This document shows positions 35,506 to 44,350 of a stretch of DNA of 64,000 bases, piece by piece; positions within the stretch are counted from its first letter, which is position 1; each line of letters opens with the position of its first letter. Position numbers and translations under genes: made by a program. Under the pieces are notes generated by a model. It ran no database searches, was not told the DNA's origin, and saw nothing but the letters and a program-made list of their open reading frames with translations. Origin of the DNA: CAYFKJ01 sp964343605 (GTDB taxonomy: Bacteria > Pseudomonadota > Alphaproteobacteria > UBA2966); the NCBI GenBank assembly GCA_964343605.1, contig CAYFKJ010000001.1, forward strand, positions 868,001 through 932,000. Direction: 5' to 3'.

Positions 35506-36474
35506 ATGAGCGCCAAGCCCGATAGCAGCCGCAGTTCGATCATCGCCGATGCCGTTACCGGCAACTGGGTCGACGCGCGCGCCCCGGAAAAGGCCAAGCC
35601 CTATCTCAAGCTCGCCCGCTTCGACCGGCCCATCGGTTCCTGGCTGTTGTTCTGGCCGTGCTGGTGGTCATTGGCGCTGGCGGCCTCCGAGCCCTCGGAG
35701 TTCCGCTGGTCCGCGTGGGCACCGAACGGCTGGCCGGATCCACTGTTGTTGGCGTTGTTTTTCGTCGGTGCCTTCGTCATGCGGGGCGCGGGCTGTACGC
35801 TCAACGACATTGCCGACCGCAATTTCGACGGCATGGTGGAGCGCACGGCGCTCAGGCCCATCCCGTCCGGGCAGGTCAGCGTCTTCCAAGCCTTTCTCTG
35901 GATGGGCTTGCTGGCCCTGATCGGCCTTGGTGTGCTTTTGACGTTCAACACATTTGCCATTGCCGTGGGCGCCGCCTCCCTCGTCATCGTCGCCGTCTAT
36001 CCGTTCATGAAGCGCATCACCTACTGGCCGCAGTTCGTGCTGGGCCTCGCCTTCAATTGGGGCGCTCTCCTGGGCTGGGCCGCGGTCACCGGGGAGCTCG
36101 GCGCCGCACCCGTCGCGCTATACGCCGCCGGCATCGCCTGGACGCTGGGCTACGACACCATCTACGCCCACCAGGACAAGGAGGACGACGTTCTGATCGG
36201 CGTCAAATCGACGGCGCTGCGGTTCGGGCCGACCACCAAGAACTGGCTGACGGTCTTTTACGCCATCGCCATGGCGGGCATGGCCGCTGCCGGTTTCATC
36301 GTCGGTCTTTCGTGGATTTTCTACGCCGGATTGGCCGCCGCCGCCGCCCAGCTCGCCTGGCAGGTCGTCGACGTCGACATCGACGACAGTGCGGATTGCC
36401 TGGCCAAGTTCAAATCCAACCACCCCTTCGGCCTGATCGTCTTCCTGGCCATCGTTGCGGGACAGGTGGTTTAG
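35506..36474 (+). CDS. ubiA: 4-hydroxybenzoate polyprenyltransferase
   Basis: A 322-residue membrane enzyme that attaches the polyprenyl tail to 4-hydroxybenzoate in ubiquinone synthesis. The first Asp-rich motif is NDIADRNFDGMVERT, the second YDTIYAHQDKEDD. About eight helices. Ends with its TAG overlapping the TAA of the convergent amidase (four-base overlap). The decarboxylase of the same pathway, UbiD, is at 42779. Confidence 0.96.
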   Translation: MSAKPDSSRSSIIADAVTGNWVDARAPEKAKPYLKLARFDRPIGSWLLFWPCWWSLALAASEPSEFRWSAWAPNGWPDPLLLALFFVGAFVMRGAGCTLNDIADRNFDGMVERTALRPIPSGQVSVFQAFLWMGLLALIGLGVLLTFNTFAIAVGAASLVIVAVYPFMKRITYWPQFVLGLAFNWGALLGWAAVTGELGAAPVALYAAGIAWTLGYDTIYAHQDKEDDVLIGVKSTALRFGPTTKNWLTVFYAIAMAGMAAAGFIVGLSWIFYAGLAAAAAQLAWQVVDVDIDDSADCLAKFKSNHPFGLIVFLAIVAGQVV

Positions 36475-37886
36475 CTCTCCCGCGACCAGAGCTGTTCGGC
36501 CACGATGCCGACACGGTCCTCAATGACCTGGGCAGCGTCGAGACAGAGGTCCTCGCGGAAAGCCTGGCCGACGATCTGGACGCCCATGGGAATGTCGCCG
36601 AGAACGCCCGTCGGCGTGGCGGCGGCAGGCAAGCCAAGATAATTCACGATGTACAGCGGCGCCTGCGAATCCAATAGGGATTTGACCCGCTCCGCCCCCT
36701 TCAGGTCCTCGCCCTGCGGGAACGGCAGCTCGGCGGAAACGGGCATCAGGACCAGCGGATAGTCCTCCATGAATTCCGCCCACAGACGCCGGAGGCGGGT
36801 ACGGTCGGCGGCGGCCCGCATGTAAGCTTCGAGATCCATCAAGCTCGTCGCGGCCAGACAATCGGCAAATATCTGCTTGAAATTGTCGGAGGCGTAGCTC
36901 CCTATCGCTGTGCCCATCATGACCTTGGCTTCGGTGAACAGCAGCCGTCGCCAAACCTCCGCGATCTCGGCCGCCGCCGGCGGATCGGCTTCTTCCACGG
37001 CGTAACCGGCATCGCTCAAGGTTCCCGCGGCGAAATCGATGGCCGCGGCCACGGCTGGATCGACGCCGAGCCCGACGGGATCGACCGATACAGCGACGCG
37101 TACAGGCTTGTCCAGGGCGGCTCCATCCAAGGGCACGACAGCCTGCCAGGGATCCCGCCAATCCGGACCCGCCATGACCTCGAGACCGAGGCGCACGTCG
37201 GCAACCGTGCGCCCGATGGGCCCTTGCACCGACATGGCCTGAATGGACGGCGGCCGCTCCTCGGCGCCCGAAGGGTTGTACGCCGCGACGCGCCCGAGGC
37301 TCGGCCGGATGGTCGACAAGCCGCAACAGTAGGCGGGATAGCGCAGCGAGCCGCCGAGATCGTTGCCGTGCGCGATGCAGCCGATGCCCATCGCCAGAGA
37401 TGACGCAGCGCCACCTGACGAGCCGCCGGGCGTGATGGCCTCGTTCCAGGGATTGCGCGTAAGACCCCTGAGATCGTTGTCGGTAAACCAGCGGAAACTG
37501 AACTCCGGCGTGTTGGTGCGGCCAAGGACAATCGCGCCCGCCGCCTTCAGATTGGCGACCACGGGCGAATCCGCTTCCGCCACGACGGCCTCAAATGCCG
37601 TCACGCCGTTGGGTGTCGAGAAGCCCGCCTGATCGACGTTTTCCTTGATCGTGACCGGCACGCCGTGCAGGGGTCCGATATCCTCACCCACCGCCAGCCG
37701 GTCATCCGCTGCCTTGGCCGCCGCGCGGGCGGCGTCCGGAAACTCGTTGGTCACGGCGTTGAGGTCCGGGTTGACCTCAGCCAGCCGCTCAAGATGGGCC
37801 TCCACCACATCGCTACTGCTCGTCACGCCGTCCTTGATCAGGGCGGCGGTTTCCACGGCGCTCAAGCGCCAAAGCTGATCGGTCAT
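36471..37886 (-). CDS. Amidase signature family hydrolase
   Basis: A 471-residue amidase. The Ser-cisSer-Lys triad is visible as the Lys in VTIKENVD and the two serines in TPGGSSGGAASSLAMGIG and GNDLGGSLRYPA. GGGAG lies before the ATG at 37886; the frame stays open to 37943 but without a site. It is related to GatA but there are no gatB or gatC neighbours, so a free-standing amide or carbamate hydrolase is more likely. Convergent with ubiA. Confidence 0.92.
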   Translation of the reverse strand: MTDQLWRLSAVETAALIKDGVTSSSDVVEAHLERLAEVNPDLNAVTNEFPDAARAAAKAADDRLAVGEDIGPLHGVPVTIKENVDQAGFSTPNGVTAFEAVVAEADSPVVANLKAAGAIVLGRTNTPEFSFRWFTDNDLRGLTRNPWNEAITPGGSSGGAASSLAMGIGCIAHGNDLGGSLRYPAYCCGLSTIRPSLGRVAAYNPSGAEERPPSIQAMSVQGPIGRTVADVRLGLEVMAGPDWRDPWQAVVPLDGAALDKPVRVAVSVDPVGLGVDPAVAAAIDFAAGTLSDAGYAVEEADPPAAAEIAEVWRRLLFTEAKVMMGTAIGSYASDNFKQIFADCLAATSLMDLEAYMRAAADRTRLRRLWAEFMEDYPLVLMPVSAELPFPQGEDLKGAERVKSLLDSQAPLYIVNYLGLPAAATPTGVLGDIPMGVQIVGQAFREDLCLDAAQVIEDRVGIVAEQLWSRES

Positions 37887-37939
37887 CGAATACTCCCTAC
37901 CTATGCCACCGGCGATGATTGTCGGGCAGTCGGACAGGG

Positions 37940-38692
37940 TCAAGTCACCAGAGGTTTGAAATTGGGGAAATCGAGGACGTGGGCTTTGCGGCGAAGGGTT
38001 TCAGTCCAGTTGCGTCGGCGGTCATCGTCGGCGACGGCCACTGCGATGAAATCGTCCAACTCCATTTCCCGGGCCAGCAACTGCCGTGCGCTCTCCAGAA
38101 TTTGCAGCTTCGTCCTGGCTTCGAAGCGGCGGTCGCGGGCGCTGATCTGATCGAGCGCCAAGGGCGATGCGGCCAGCCCCAGCGCGCCGTGGTTCGTGAG
38201 ATAGGCACCGGCCTCGGCCAGGTCTTCCCGATCCTTCAATTCAAGCCGGATATCCTTGAGCAGGCCGTAGGCATAGTTCACCGCGGCCCCTCCCGACGAG
38301 CCCATTTCCGTTCGGTGCATATGTGCGAGCTGTCTGGGCAGCAGCCAGTTGACCCAGGTCTTCAGCACCGTTCCGGGCGACGGCGCCAGGGTGGCCGGGA
38401 TGGCGCCATAGGACGTGATGTGCGCCGAATACACGACGTCGTAATCGGCAAGCCGCGCTTTCGTCACGGGAATGACCGCGCCGAGGAATTCGCCGAACTT
38501 GCGAGTCAATTGATCAGGCGAGGCGTTCGACCCGAAGGCCAGCACCGCGGTGCGGTTGGCAAACAGGTCATCCAGCGGCCCCGGCCAGTCGGCCAGCGGC
38601 ACGATACGGGTGTCTTCATAGATATAGGAATAGCCTGGCGTCTCGTAGGGATAGGTTTTGGCGCGGCGGTGGGTATCGCGGTTCATGACCAT
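37940..38692 (-). CDS. Uncharacterised protein with gamma-glutamylcyclotransferase-like motif
   Basis: 250 residues, soluble. The segment AVLAFGSNASPDQLTRKFG resembles the YGSN substrate loop of gamma-glutamylcyclotransferases, followed by VYSAHITSYGAIPATLAPSPGT; the second half has no clear match and is helical and charged. It may start at either of two ATG codons, 38692 or 38686. It precedes the amidase on the same strand with a 53-base gap. Function is inferred weakly. Confidence 0.65.
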   Translation of the reverse strand: MVMNRDTHRRAKTYPYETPGYSYIYEDTRIVPLADWPGPLDDLFANRTAVLAFGSNASPDQLTRKFGEFLGAVIPVTKARLADYDVVYSAHITSYGAIPATLAPSPGTVLKTWVNWLLPRQLAHMHRTEMGSSGGAAVNYAYGLLKDIRLELKDREDLAEAGAYLTNHGALGLAASPLALDQISARDRRFEARTKLQILESARQLLAREMELDDFIAVAVADDDRRRNWTETLRRKAHVLDFPNFKPLVT

Positions 38693-38734
38693 GGAGAATA
38701 GGCCGAAGGCCTAAGGGAACCAGCTTGGATCAGC

Positions 38735-39904
38735 CTATTCCTTGCTCATGATGCCGAGACGCGTGCCTTCCGTGATGGTGTCTTCCATGACGGCGCCCCG
38801 CATGTCGGCGTTGGAGAAATCGGCATCCGTGAGATCGGCGCGAGAAAGATTGGCCGGAAAGGTGTGGCCGGTCTCCTTGCCGTCGGGTCCCTTGATGGCG
38901 ATGCGCGTGACCAGCGCGAAGCCGGCCTTGACCTCGCGCAGGTTTGCCGCCACCAGCTTGGCGCCACCCAACTCCGCCTCGCGCAGGTTGGCGCCGGCCA
39001 GATTGCTGCCGCTGAGATCGGCCAGCACGAGCTGGGCCTTGGCCAGGTTGACGTCCGACATGTTGCAGGCGCCGAAATCCGCGCCGGAAAGGTAGGCGTT
39101 GGAGAGATCCGCGCCGCTGAGATCCATGCCCTTGAAGCTGGCGCGCTCGCCCTGAGCGCCGCCCGAATCGGCCCACAACGCATGCTTCGCCATCATGCGT
39201 TGGATTTCCACGGACAACTTGCTGGCGCCCTTGGAGACCTTGGCGTCTCGCGTATCGGCGGTCGCCAGGTCGACGCCGGCCAGAACGGTGCCGCGCATGT
39301 TGGCGCCGCTGAGATTGGCCTCGGCGACCTGGGCGTCCTCCATGTTGGCGCCGGTCAGATCGACGTTCTTGAGCTTGGCCTTGCCCAGGTTGGCGCCGCC
39401 GAGGTCGGCGCCGGAAAAGTCGACCCGGCTGCCCTGCAGGCTGCGCAACGACGCGCCCTTCATGGAGGTGTTGCGCATCTTGGCGTCGTCGGCTTTGGCG
39501 TTGTCCATCTTGGAGCCGTCGAGATTGGCTTCGCTGAGATCGACCGGCGCGTTGGACGCCGATACCAGGGCGCCGGGCCGCAAGTCGGCGTCGCTGAGGT
39601 CGGCGCCGCCCATCTGGGCGCCCTTGAACTGCGCCCCGCGCAGGTCGGCCCGAACGAACGATGTGTTGGTTAGGTCGGAGCCTTCGAAACAGGCGCCGAA
39701 GAGATCTGCCCGCGAAAAATTCACGCCGGCAAGGATGCATTCGGTAAAATCACACCCGGTAAATACGGAATCGCTGAGATCGATACCGGGGAGTTTCAAG
39801 CCGGCCAAACTGGCATTCTGCAGCACGGCCCGCTTGCCGCCCTGTATGCTCTTTACAAACTGCTGATGAAGCTTGAGCGTTTCCACCAGCTCTGTGACAT
39901 CCAT
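38735..39904 (-). CDS. Pentapeptide-repeat protein, paralogue 1
   Basis: 389 residues with no signal peptide or membrane span. An N-terminal helical cap (VETLKLHQQFVKSIQGGKR) leads into a long A(D/N)LxG array (about residues 28-215), then a non-repeat linker HALWADSGGAQGERASF near residue 245, a second array (about 255-325), a short non-repeat strand block with KGPDGKETGHTFPANL, and a last short array. Such arrays fold as a four-sided right-handed beta helix. Collinear with the next gene throughout. Partners and function are unknown. Confidence 0.9.
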   Translation of the reverse strand: MDVTELVETLKLHQQFVKSIQGGKRAVLQNASLAGLKLPGIDLSDSVFTGCDFTECILAGVNFSRADLFGACFEGSDLTNTSFVRADLRGAQFKGAQMGGADLSDADLRPGALVSASNAPVDLSEANLDGSKMDNAKADDAKMRNTSMKGASLRSLQGSRVDFSGADLGGANLGKAKLKNVDLTGANMEDAQVAEANLSGANMRGTVLAGVDLATADTRDAKVSKGASKLSVEIQRMMAKHALWADSGGAQGERASFKGMDLSGADLSNAYLSGADFGACNMSDVNLAKAQLVLADLSGSNLAGANLREAELGGAKLVAANLREVKAGFALVTRIAIKGPDGKETGHTFPANLSRADLTDADFSNADMRGAVMEDTITEGTRLGIMSKE

Positions 39905-40071
39905 GCCCCCAAATCCCCCAGATATCCTCTCATATTTGTATTATTCATAGTGCGGCGGGTCAATTCAGCATTCGTTGAATACTAACAAAAGTGGGAATGG
40001 CGAGATATCGGGTCAATACCCGAGAGGCGGCCTAATCTCGTTTTGGTTGAGCCTCGAACCTGATCTTTGGG

Positions 40072-41256
40072 TCACTCGGGAAATACAAAATCGTCGTCCA
40101 TGCGGCCGAGAATAGCGTCATCCAGGATGGCGTTGTCCAAAATCACGCCTTTCATGTCGGCATTCGAGAAATCGGCGTCAGTGAGATCGGCGCCCGACAG
40201 ATTGGCGGGAAAGGTATGGCCGGTCTCCTTGCCGTCCGCGCCCTTCATCTTGACGCGCCCGAGGTTGGCGTTGCGGGCGTTAACCTCACGCATGTACGAA
40301 TCGACGAAGCGCGCGCCTTCCATTTCGGCGTCCCGCAGGTCCGCCCCCATGAGGTCGCAGCCGCTGAGGTCGGCGAGCACAAGCTGTGCCCGGGAGAGAT
40401 TGATTTCGCGCATGCGGCAGGCGCCGAAGTCGGCCGCCGAGAGATAGGCGCCGGCCATATCGGCTTCGGTAAGGTCGACGCCCTCGAAGCTGGCGCGTTC
40501 GCCTTCAGCACCTCCGGAATCGGCCCACAGCGCGTGCTTGGCCATCATCTGCTGCAGTTCGACCGGCAGCTTGCTGGCGCCGTGGCTGACGTTGGCGTCG
40601 CGCAAGTCCGCCTTATCCAGGTTGACGTCCGCCAGCACCGTTCCCCGCATATTCGCCCCGTGGAGACTGGTCTGGTCGAGCTGGGCCTTTTCCATGTTGG
40701 CGCCCGTCAGGTTGGCATTCTTGAGCTTGGCCATCTCCATCTTGGCGCCGCCGAGGTCCGCGCCCGAAAAGTCCACCCGGCTGCCCTGCATGCTGCGCAG
40801 CGAAGCCCCATGCATCCTGGCATTGCGCATCTTGGCGTCGTCGGCCTTGGCGTTATCCAAGGTGGAATCCTCAAGATTGGTTTCCGACAAGTCAGCCGGC
40901 GCGCCGGCCGCCGCGACCAGAGCGCCGGGCCTGAGATCGGCATCCGTCAGATCGGCGCCGCTCATCTGGGCGCCCTTGAACAGGGCGCCGCGAACATCGG
41001 CCCGGACGAATTTCGCGTCGGTGAGGTCGGCGTCCTCGAATACGGCGCCAAAGAGATCGGCCATGGAGAAATTGGCGCCGGAGAGCTTGCATCCGGAAAA
41101 ATCGCAGCCCGTCAGCACGGCGTCGCTGAGATCGACATTGGGGATCTTCAGGCCGGACAAATTTTCGTTCTTGAGCACGATGCGCTTGCCGCCCCGCATA
41201 TTCTTCACGAAGCGCTGGTGCTGTTTCAGCAACTCAACTAGGTACGCAGTGTCCAT
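40072..41256 (-). CDS. Pentapeptide-repeat protein, paralogue 2
   Basis: 394 residues with the same plan as the gene at 38735: helical cap (LVELLKQHQRFVKNMRGGKR), first array, HALWADSGGAEGERASF linker, second array, KGADGKETGHTFPANL block, last array, and a slightly longer acidic tail. The two align almost without gaps and are identical at most positions, so a tandem duplication is clear. Start at ATG 41256 (purine-rich GGGAGATGGGGCGGA upstream). 167 bases separate the two genes. Confidence 0.9.
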   Translation of the reverse strand: MDTAYLVELLKQHQRFVKNMRGGKRIVLKNENLSGLKIPNVDLSDAVLTGCDFSGCKLSGANFSMADLFGAVFEDADLTDAKFVRADVRGALFKGAQMSGADLTDADLRPGALVAAAGAPADLSETNLEDSTLDNAKADDAKMRNARMHGASLRSMQGSRVDFSGADLGGAKMEMAKLKNANLTGANMEKAQLDQTSLHGANMRGTVLADVNLDKADLRDANVSHGASKLPVELQQMMAKHALWADSGGAEGERASFEGVDLTEADMAGAYLSAADFGACRMREINLSRAQLVLADLSGCDLMGADLRDAEMEGARFVDSYMREVNARNANLGRVKMKGADGKETGHTFPANLSGADLTDADFSNADMKGVILDNAILDDAILGRMDDDFVFPE

Positions 41257-41479
41257 TCCGCCCCATCTCCCTTGCGGGATAACTTGATACGATCGGACGA
41301 TAATTTCCAGCGATATGCTCAAGGAATCGCCGATAAAAAGCGCCCGAGGCCAATATTATGATCGGTATTCATCCGATGCCGCCGCCGGGCTGTCGCATGT
41401 GACCTAAAACCGGCCTATACTCCGTCCTTCGGCGGGCCCCAATCCCGCGTGACCACCCCCATGAAACGACGGACAAGGG

Positions 41480-42697
41480 ATGATGGCAGTAACCGGCCCG
41501 GGCAAACGTTATGCCGCGATCATGAGCATGATCGGGACCGGGCACGCTTTCAGCCATCTCTACCTGTTGGTCCTGCCGCCCCTGTTTCCGGTGCTGCGCG
41601 AGGAGTTCGGGGTCGGCTACGCGGCGCTCGGCCTGCTGGTGACCATGATGAATGTCGCCAGCGGCGTGTGCCAGATACCGGCCGGTATCCTGGTCGACCG
41701 ATTCGGCGCGCGGCTGATCCTGATCGGCGGCCTGGTCCTGATGGGAGGATCGGTTGTGCTGATGGGATTTGCACCGGGTTATGCCGCAATGCTGGTCCTG
41801 GTCATCCTGTCGGGCGCCGGCAACAGCGTCTTCCACCCGGCCGACTATTCCATCCTCTCCCATTCGGTGAACCCCCAGCGGCTGGGCCGGGCCTTCGCCC
41901 TCCACACTTTCATGGGGCAGGTCGGTTTCACCATCGCGCCGCCGGTCATGATCGCGCTGACCGCCTTCTGGGGCTGGCGCGCCGCCCTGATCGCCGTGGG
42001 TTTGGGGTCGGTGCTGGCGGCCGTCGCCATCTGGCGCTGGAGCCACATGTTGAAGGACCAGTCCGCAAACGACCCCGAAATCGGCGAAACCAGACCGGCG
42101 CACACGGGCACCCTCGCCCTCTTAACGCCTGCCGTCATCACGATGTTCGGCTTCTTCGTTCTGACGGCCATGGTAACCGGCGGGTTACACACCTTCCTGG
42201 TGACGGCGCTGGTGCAGTTCGAAGACCTGTCACTGACGACCGCCAACGGCGTCCTGACGGCCTACCTGGTGGCCACGTCGGCGGGTGTGCTGTTGGGCGG
42301 CATCGTGGCAGACCGCACGCACCGGCACGGCTTCTACGCCGGCTTCGCCCAGATCGTTTGTGCCGCCGCAATTCTCGTCCTGGCGCTGATCAGCCTGCCG
42401 CTGGCGCTACTGACGACGGTCTTTGTCGCAGTGGGTCTTTTTCAGGGCTCGGTGCGGCCGTCGCGCGACATGATCGTCCGGTCCATAACGCCGGCGGGCG
42501 CGACGGGGCGGGTCTTCGGCATCGTCAGCGTCGGTCTCAATGTCGGCGCCGCAACCACGCCGGTGCTGATCGGCTACCTGATCGACATCGGCTACGGCGA
42601 GGCCTTCTTCTTTATCGTAAGCGCGCTCATGGCCCTCACGGTCGTGACGCTCGGATTGGTTGGGCGCAAGCGGCGGGAAGCGGTGCCGGCGGAATGA
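41480..42697 (+). CDS. Major facilitator superfamily transporter
   Basis: A 405-residue carrier with twelve hydrophobic segments. The loop between helices 2 and 3 reads GILVDRFGARLIL, close to the MFS signature. The N-terminus YAAIMSMIGTGHAFSHLYLLVLPPLFP and the SRDMIVRSITPAGATGRVFG segment resemble the fosmidomycin-resistance (Fsr)-like group. Substrate unknown. Two ATG codons in a row at the start. It is followed by ubiD after 81 bases. Confidence 0.88.
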   Translation: MMAVTGPGKRYAAIMSMIGTGHAFSHLYLLVLPPLFPVLREEFGVGYAALGLLVTMMNVASGVCQIPAGILVDRFGARLILIGGLVLMGGSVVLMGFAPGYAAMLVLVILSGAGNSVFHPADYSILSHSVNPQRLGRAFALHTFMGQVGFTIAPPVMIALTAFWGWRAALIAVGLGSVLAAVAIWRWSHMLKDQSANDPEIGETRPAHTGTLALLTPAVITMFGFFVLTAMVTGGLHTFLVTALVQFEDLSLTTANGVLTAYLVATSAGVLLGGIVADRTHRHGFYAGFAQIVCAAAILVLALISLPLALLTTVFVAVGLFQGSVRPSRDMIVRSITPAGATGRVFGIVSVGLNVGAATTPVLIGYLIDIGYGEAFFFIVSALMALTVVTLGLVGRKRREAVPAE

Positions 42698-42778
42698 TCT
42701 TCCACCCCCGCGCCTGTCGCGTTCCCCCCAAGCCCCCTATATACTCCCGCTGGCCAAACCAATTTGCCGGGAACCTCA

Positions 42779-44287
42779 ATGGCTTACTCATCGCTGCGTG
42801 AATTCGTCGACCGCCTGGAGCGTGAGGGACGCCTCATGCGCGTCGCCGAGCCGGTGTCGACGAACCTGGAGATGACGGAAATCCAAACCCGGCTGCTGGC
42901 GGAAGGCGGTCCCGCCGTCCTGTTCGAGAATGCCGTCGACAGTGACGGCAATCCCGCCGGCATGCCCGTTCTGGTCAACCTGTTCGGGACGGTCGAACGT
43001 GTCGCCTGGGGCATGGAGCGCGAACCCGGACAGCTACGCGAGTTGGGTGAGGCCATGGCGTTCCTGCGCCAACCGGAACCGCCCGGCGGCTTCCGCGAAG
43101 CCGTCGCCATGCTGCCGCTGGTCAAGCAGGCCATGGCGATGAAGCCGAAAACGGTAACGCGCGCGCCTTGTCAGGAAATCGTCCTCACCGGCGATGACAT
43201 CAACCTCGGACGCCTGCCGATCCAGACCTGCTGGCCGGGTGAGCCGGCGCCGTTGATTACCTGGCCGCTGGTCGTAACGCAAGGTCCGGGCGGAGCCAAG
43301 GAAGATGGCTTCAATCTGGGCATCTACCGCATGCAGGTGACCGGCCCGAACACCACCCTGATGCGCTGGCTCAAACACCGGGGCGGCGCCCAGCACCACG
43401 CCCGCTGGAAAGCGGAGAAATCGGACCCGCTGCCTGCCGCCGCGGTCATCGGCGCCGATCCCGGCGTGATCCTGGCCGCCGTCACGCCGGTTCCCGACAG
43501 CTTAAGCGAATACCAGTTCGCCGGATTGCTGCGGAACGAAAAAGTGGCGCTGGTCGATTGCAAGACCGTGCCCCTGAAAGTCCCGGCCAATGCCGAAATC
43601 GTCATCGAGGGGCATGTTTCGCTGGAGGACTACGGCGACGAGGGGCCTTACGGCGATCACACCGGTTTCTACAATTCGGTCGAGCAATTCCCCGTCTTCA
43701 CCGTCTCCGCCATCACCATGCGGAACAACCCGATCTACCATTCCACCTTCACCGGCCGCCCGCCCGACGAGCCCAGCGTGCTGGGCGAGGCCATGAACGA
43801 CCTGTTCGTCCCGCTCCTGCAGCAGCAGTTTCCGGAGATCGTCGACTTCTGGCTGCCGCCGGAGGGCTGTTCCTATCGCATCGCCGTGGTGTCCATGAAG
43901 AAGGCCTACGCCGGCCATGCCAAGCGCGTCATGATGGGCGTGTGGTCGTACTTGCGGCAATTCACCTACACCAAGTTCGTCATCGTCGTGGACGAGGACA
44001 TCGACGCGCGCGATTGGAAGGACGTGATGTGGGCGGTCTCGGTCAACATGGACCCGGCCCGCGATATTACGCTCGTGGAGGACACGCCGATTGACTACCT
44101 CGATTTCGCCAGCCCGAAATCGGGATTGGGCTCCAAGATCGGCCTCGACGCCACCACCAAGCTGCCGCCCGAGACGGAGCGCGAATGGGGCCGCAAACTG
44201 CGCATGTCCGACGACGTTGTCGCCCGCATCGACGAGATGTGGGACCGCCTCGGCCTGCCCGGCTCCGGCAAGTCGATTTGGAAATGA
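42779..44287 (+). CDS. ubiD: UbiD family decarboxylase (3-polyprenyl-4-hydroxybenzoate decarboxylase)
   Basis: A 502-residue prenylated-FMN enzyme for the ubiquinone pathway decarboxylation. Conserved parts: the metal and cofactor region NLGIYRMQVTGPNTTLMRW, the EGPYGDHTGFYN loop with the catalytic Glu, and LGSKIGLDATTK near the end. Start at ATG 42779 (MAYSSLREFVDRLE). Followed 63 bases on by tldE on the same strand. No ubiX was seen in this window. Confidence 0.94.
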   Translation: MAYSSLREFVDRLEREGRLMRVAEPVSTNLEMTEIQTRLLAEGGPAVLFENAVDSDGNPAGMPVLVNLFGTVERVAWGMEREPGQLRELGEAMAFLRQPEPPGGFREAVAMLPLVKQAMAMKPKTVTRAPCQEIVLTGDDINLGRLPIQTCWPGEPAPLITWPLVVTQGPGGAKEDGFNLGIYRMQVTGPNTTLMRWLKHRGGAQHHARWKAEKSDPLPAAAVIGADPGVILAAVTPVPDSLSEYQFAGLLRNEKVALVDCKTVPLKVPANAEIVIEGHVSLEDYGDEGPYGDHTGFYNSVEQFPVFTVSAITMRNNPIYHSTFTGRPPDEPSVLGEAMNDLFVPLLQQQFPEIVDFWLPPEGCSYRIAVVSMKKAYAGHAKRVMMGVWSYLRQFTYTKFVIVVDEDIDARDWKDVMWAVSVNMDPARDITLVEDTPIDYLDFASPKSGLGSKIGLDATTKLPPETEREWGRKLRMSDDVVARIDEMWDRLGLPGSGKSIWK

Positions 44288-44350
44288 GGCGTGCCGGGGT
44301 ATGATCGGGTGTGTTCCTTCCCTTCCGATCCCATCAGCAAAGTCGCTTAC

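Noticed and set aside
38730..39740. Long alternative frame inside pentapeptide paralogue 1
   Set aside because: The alternative frame is a by-product of the repeated codons; it is Arg/Gly/Gln-rich without a repeat period, while the chosen frame has a clean five-residue period.
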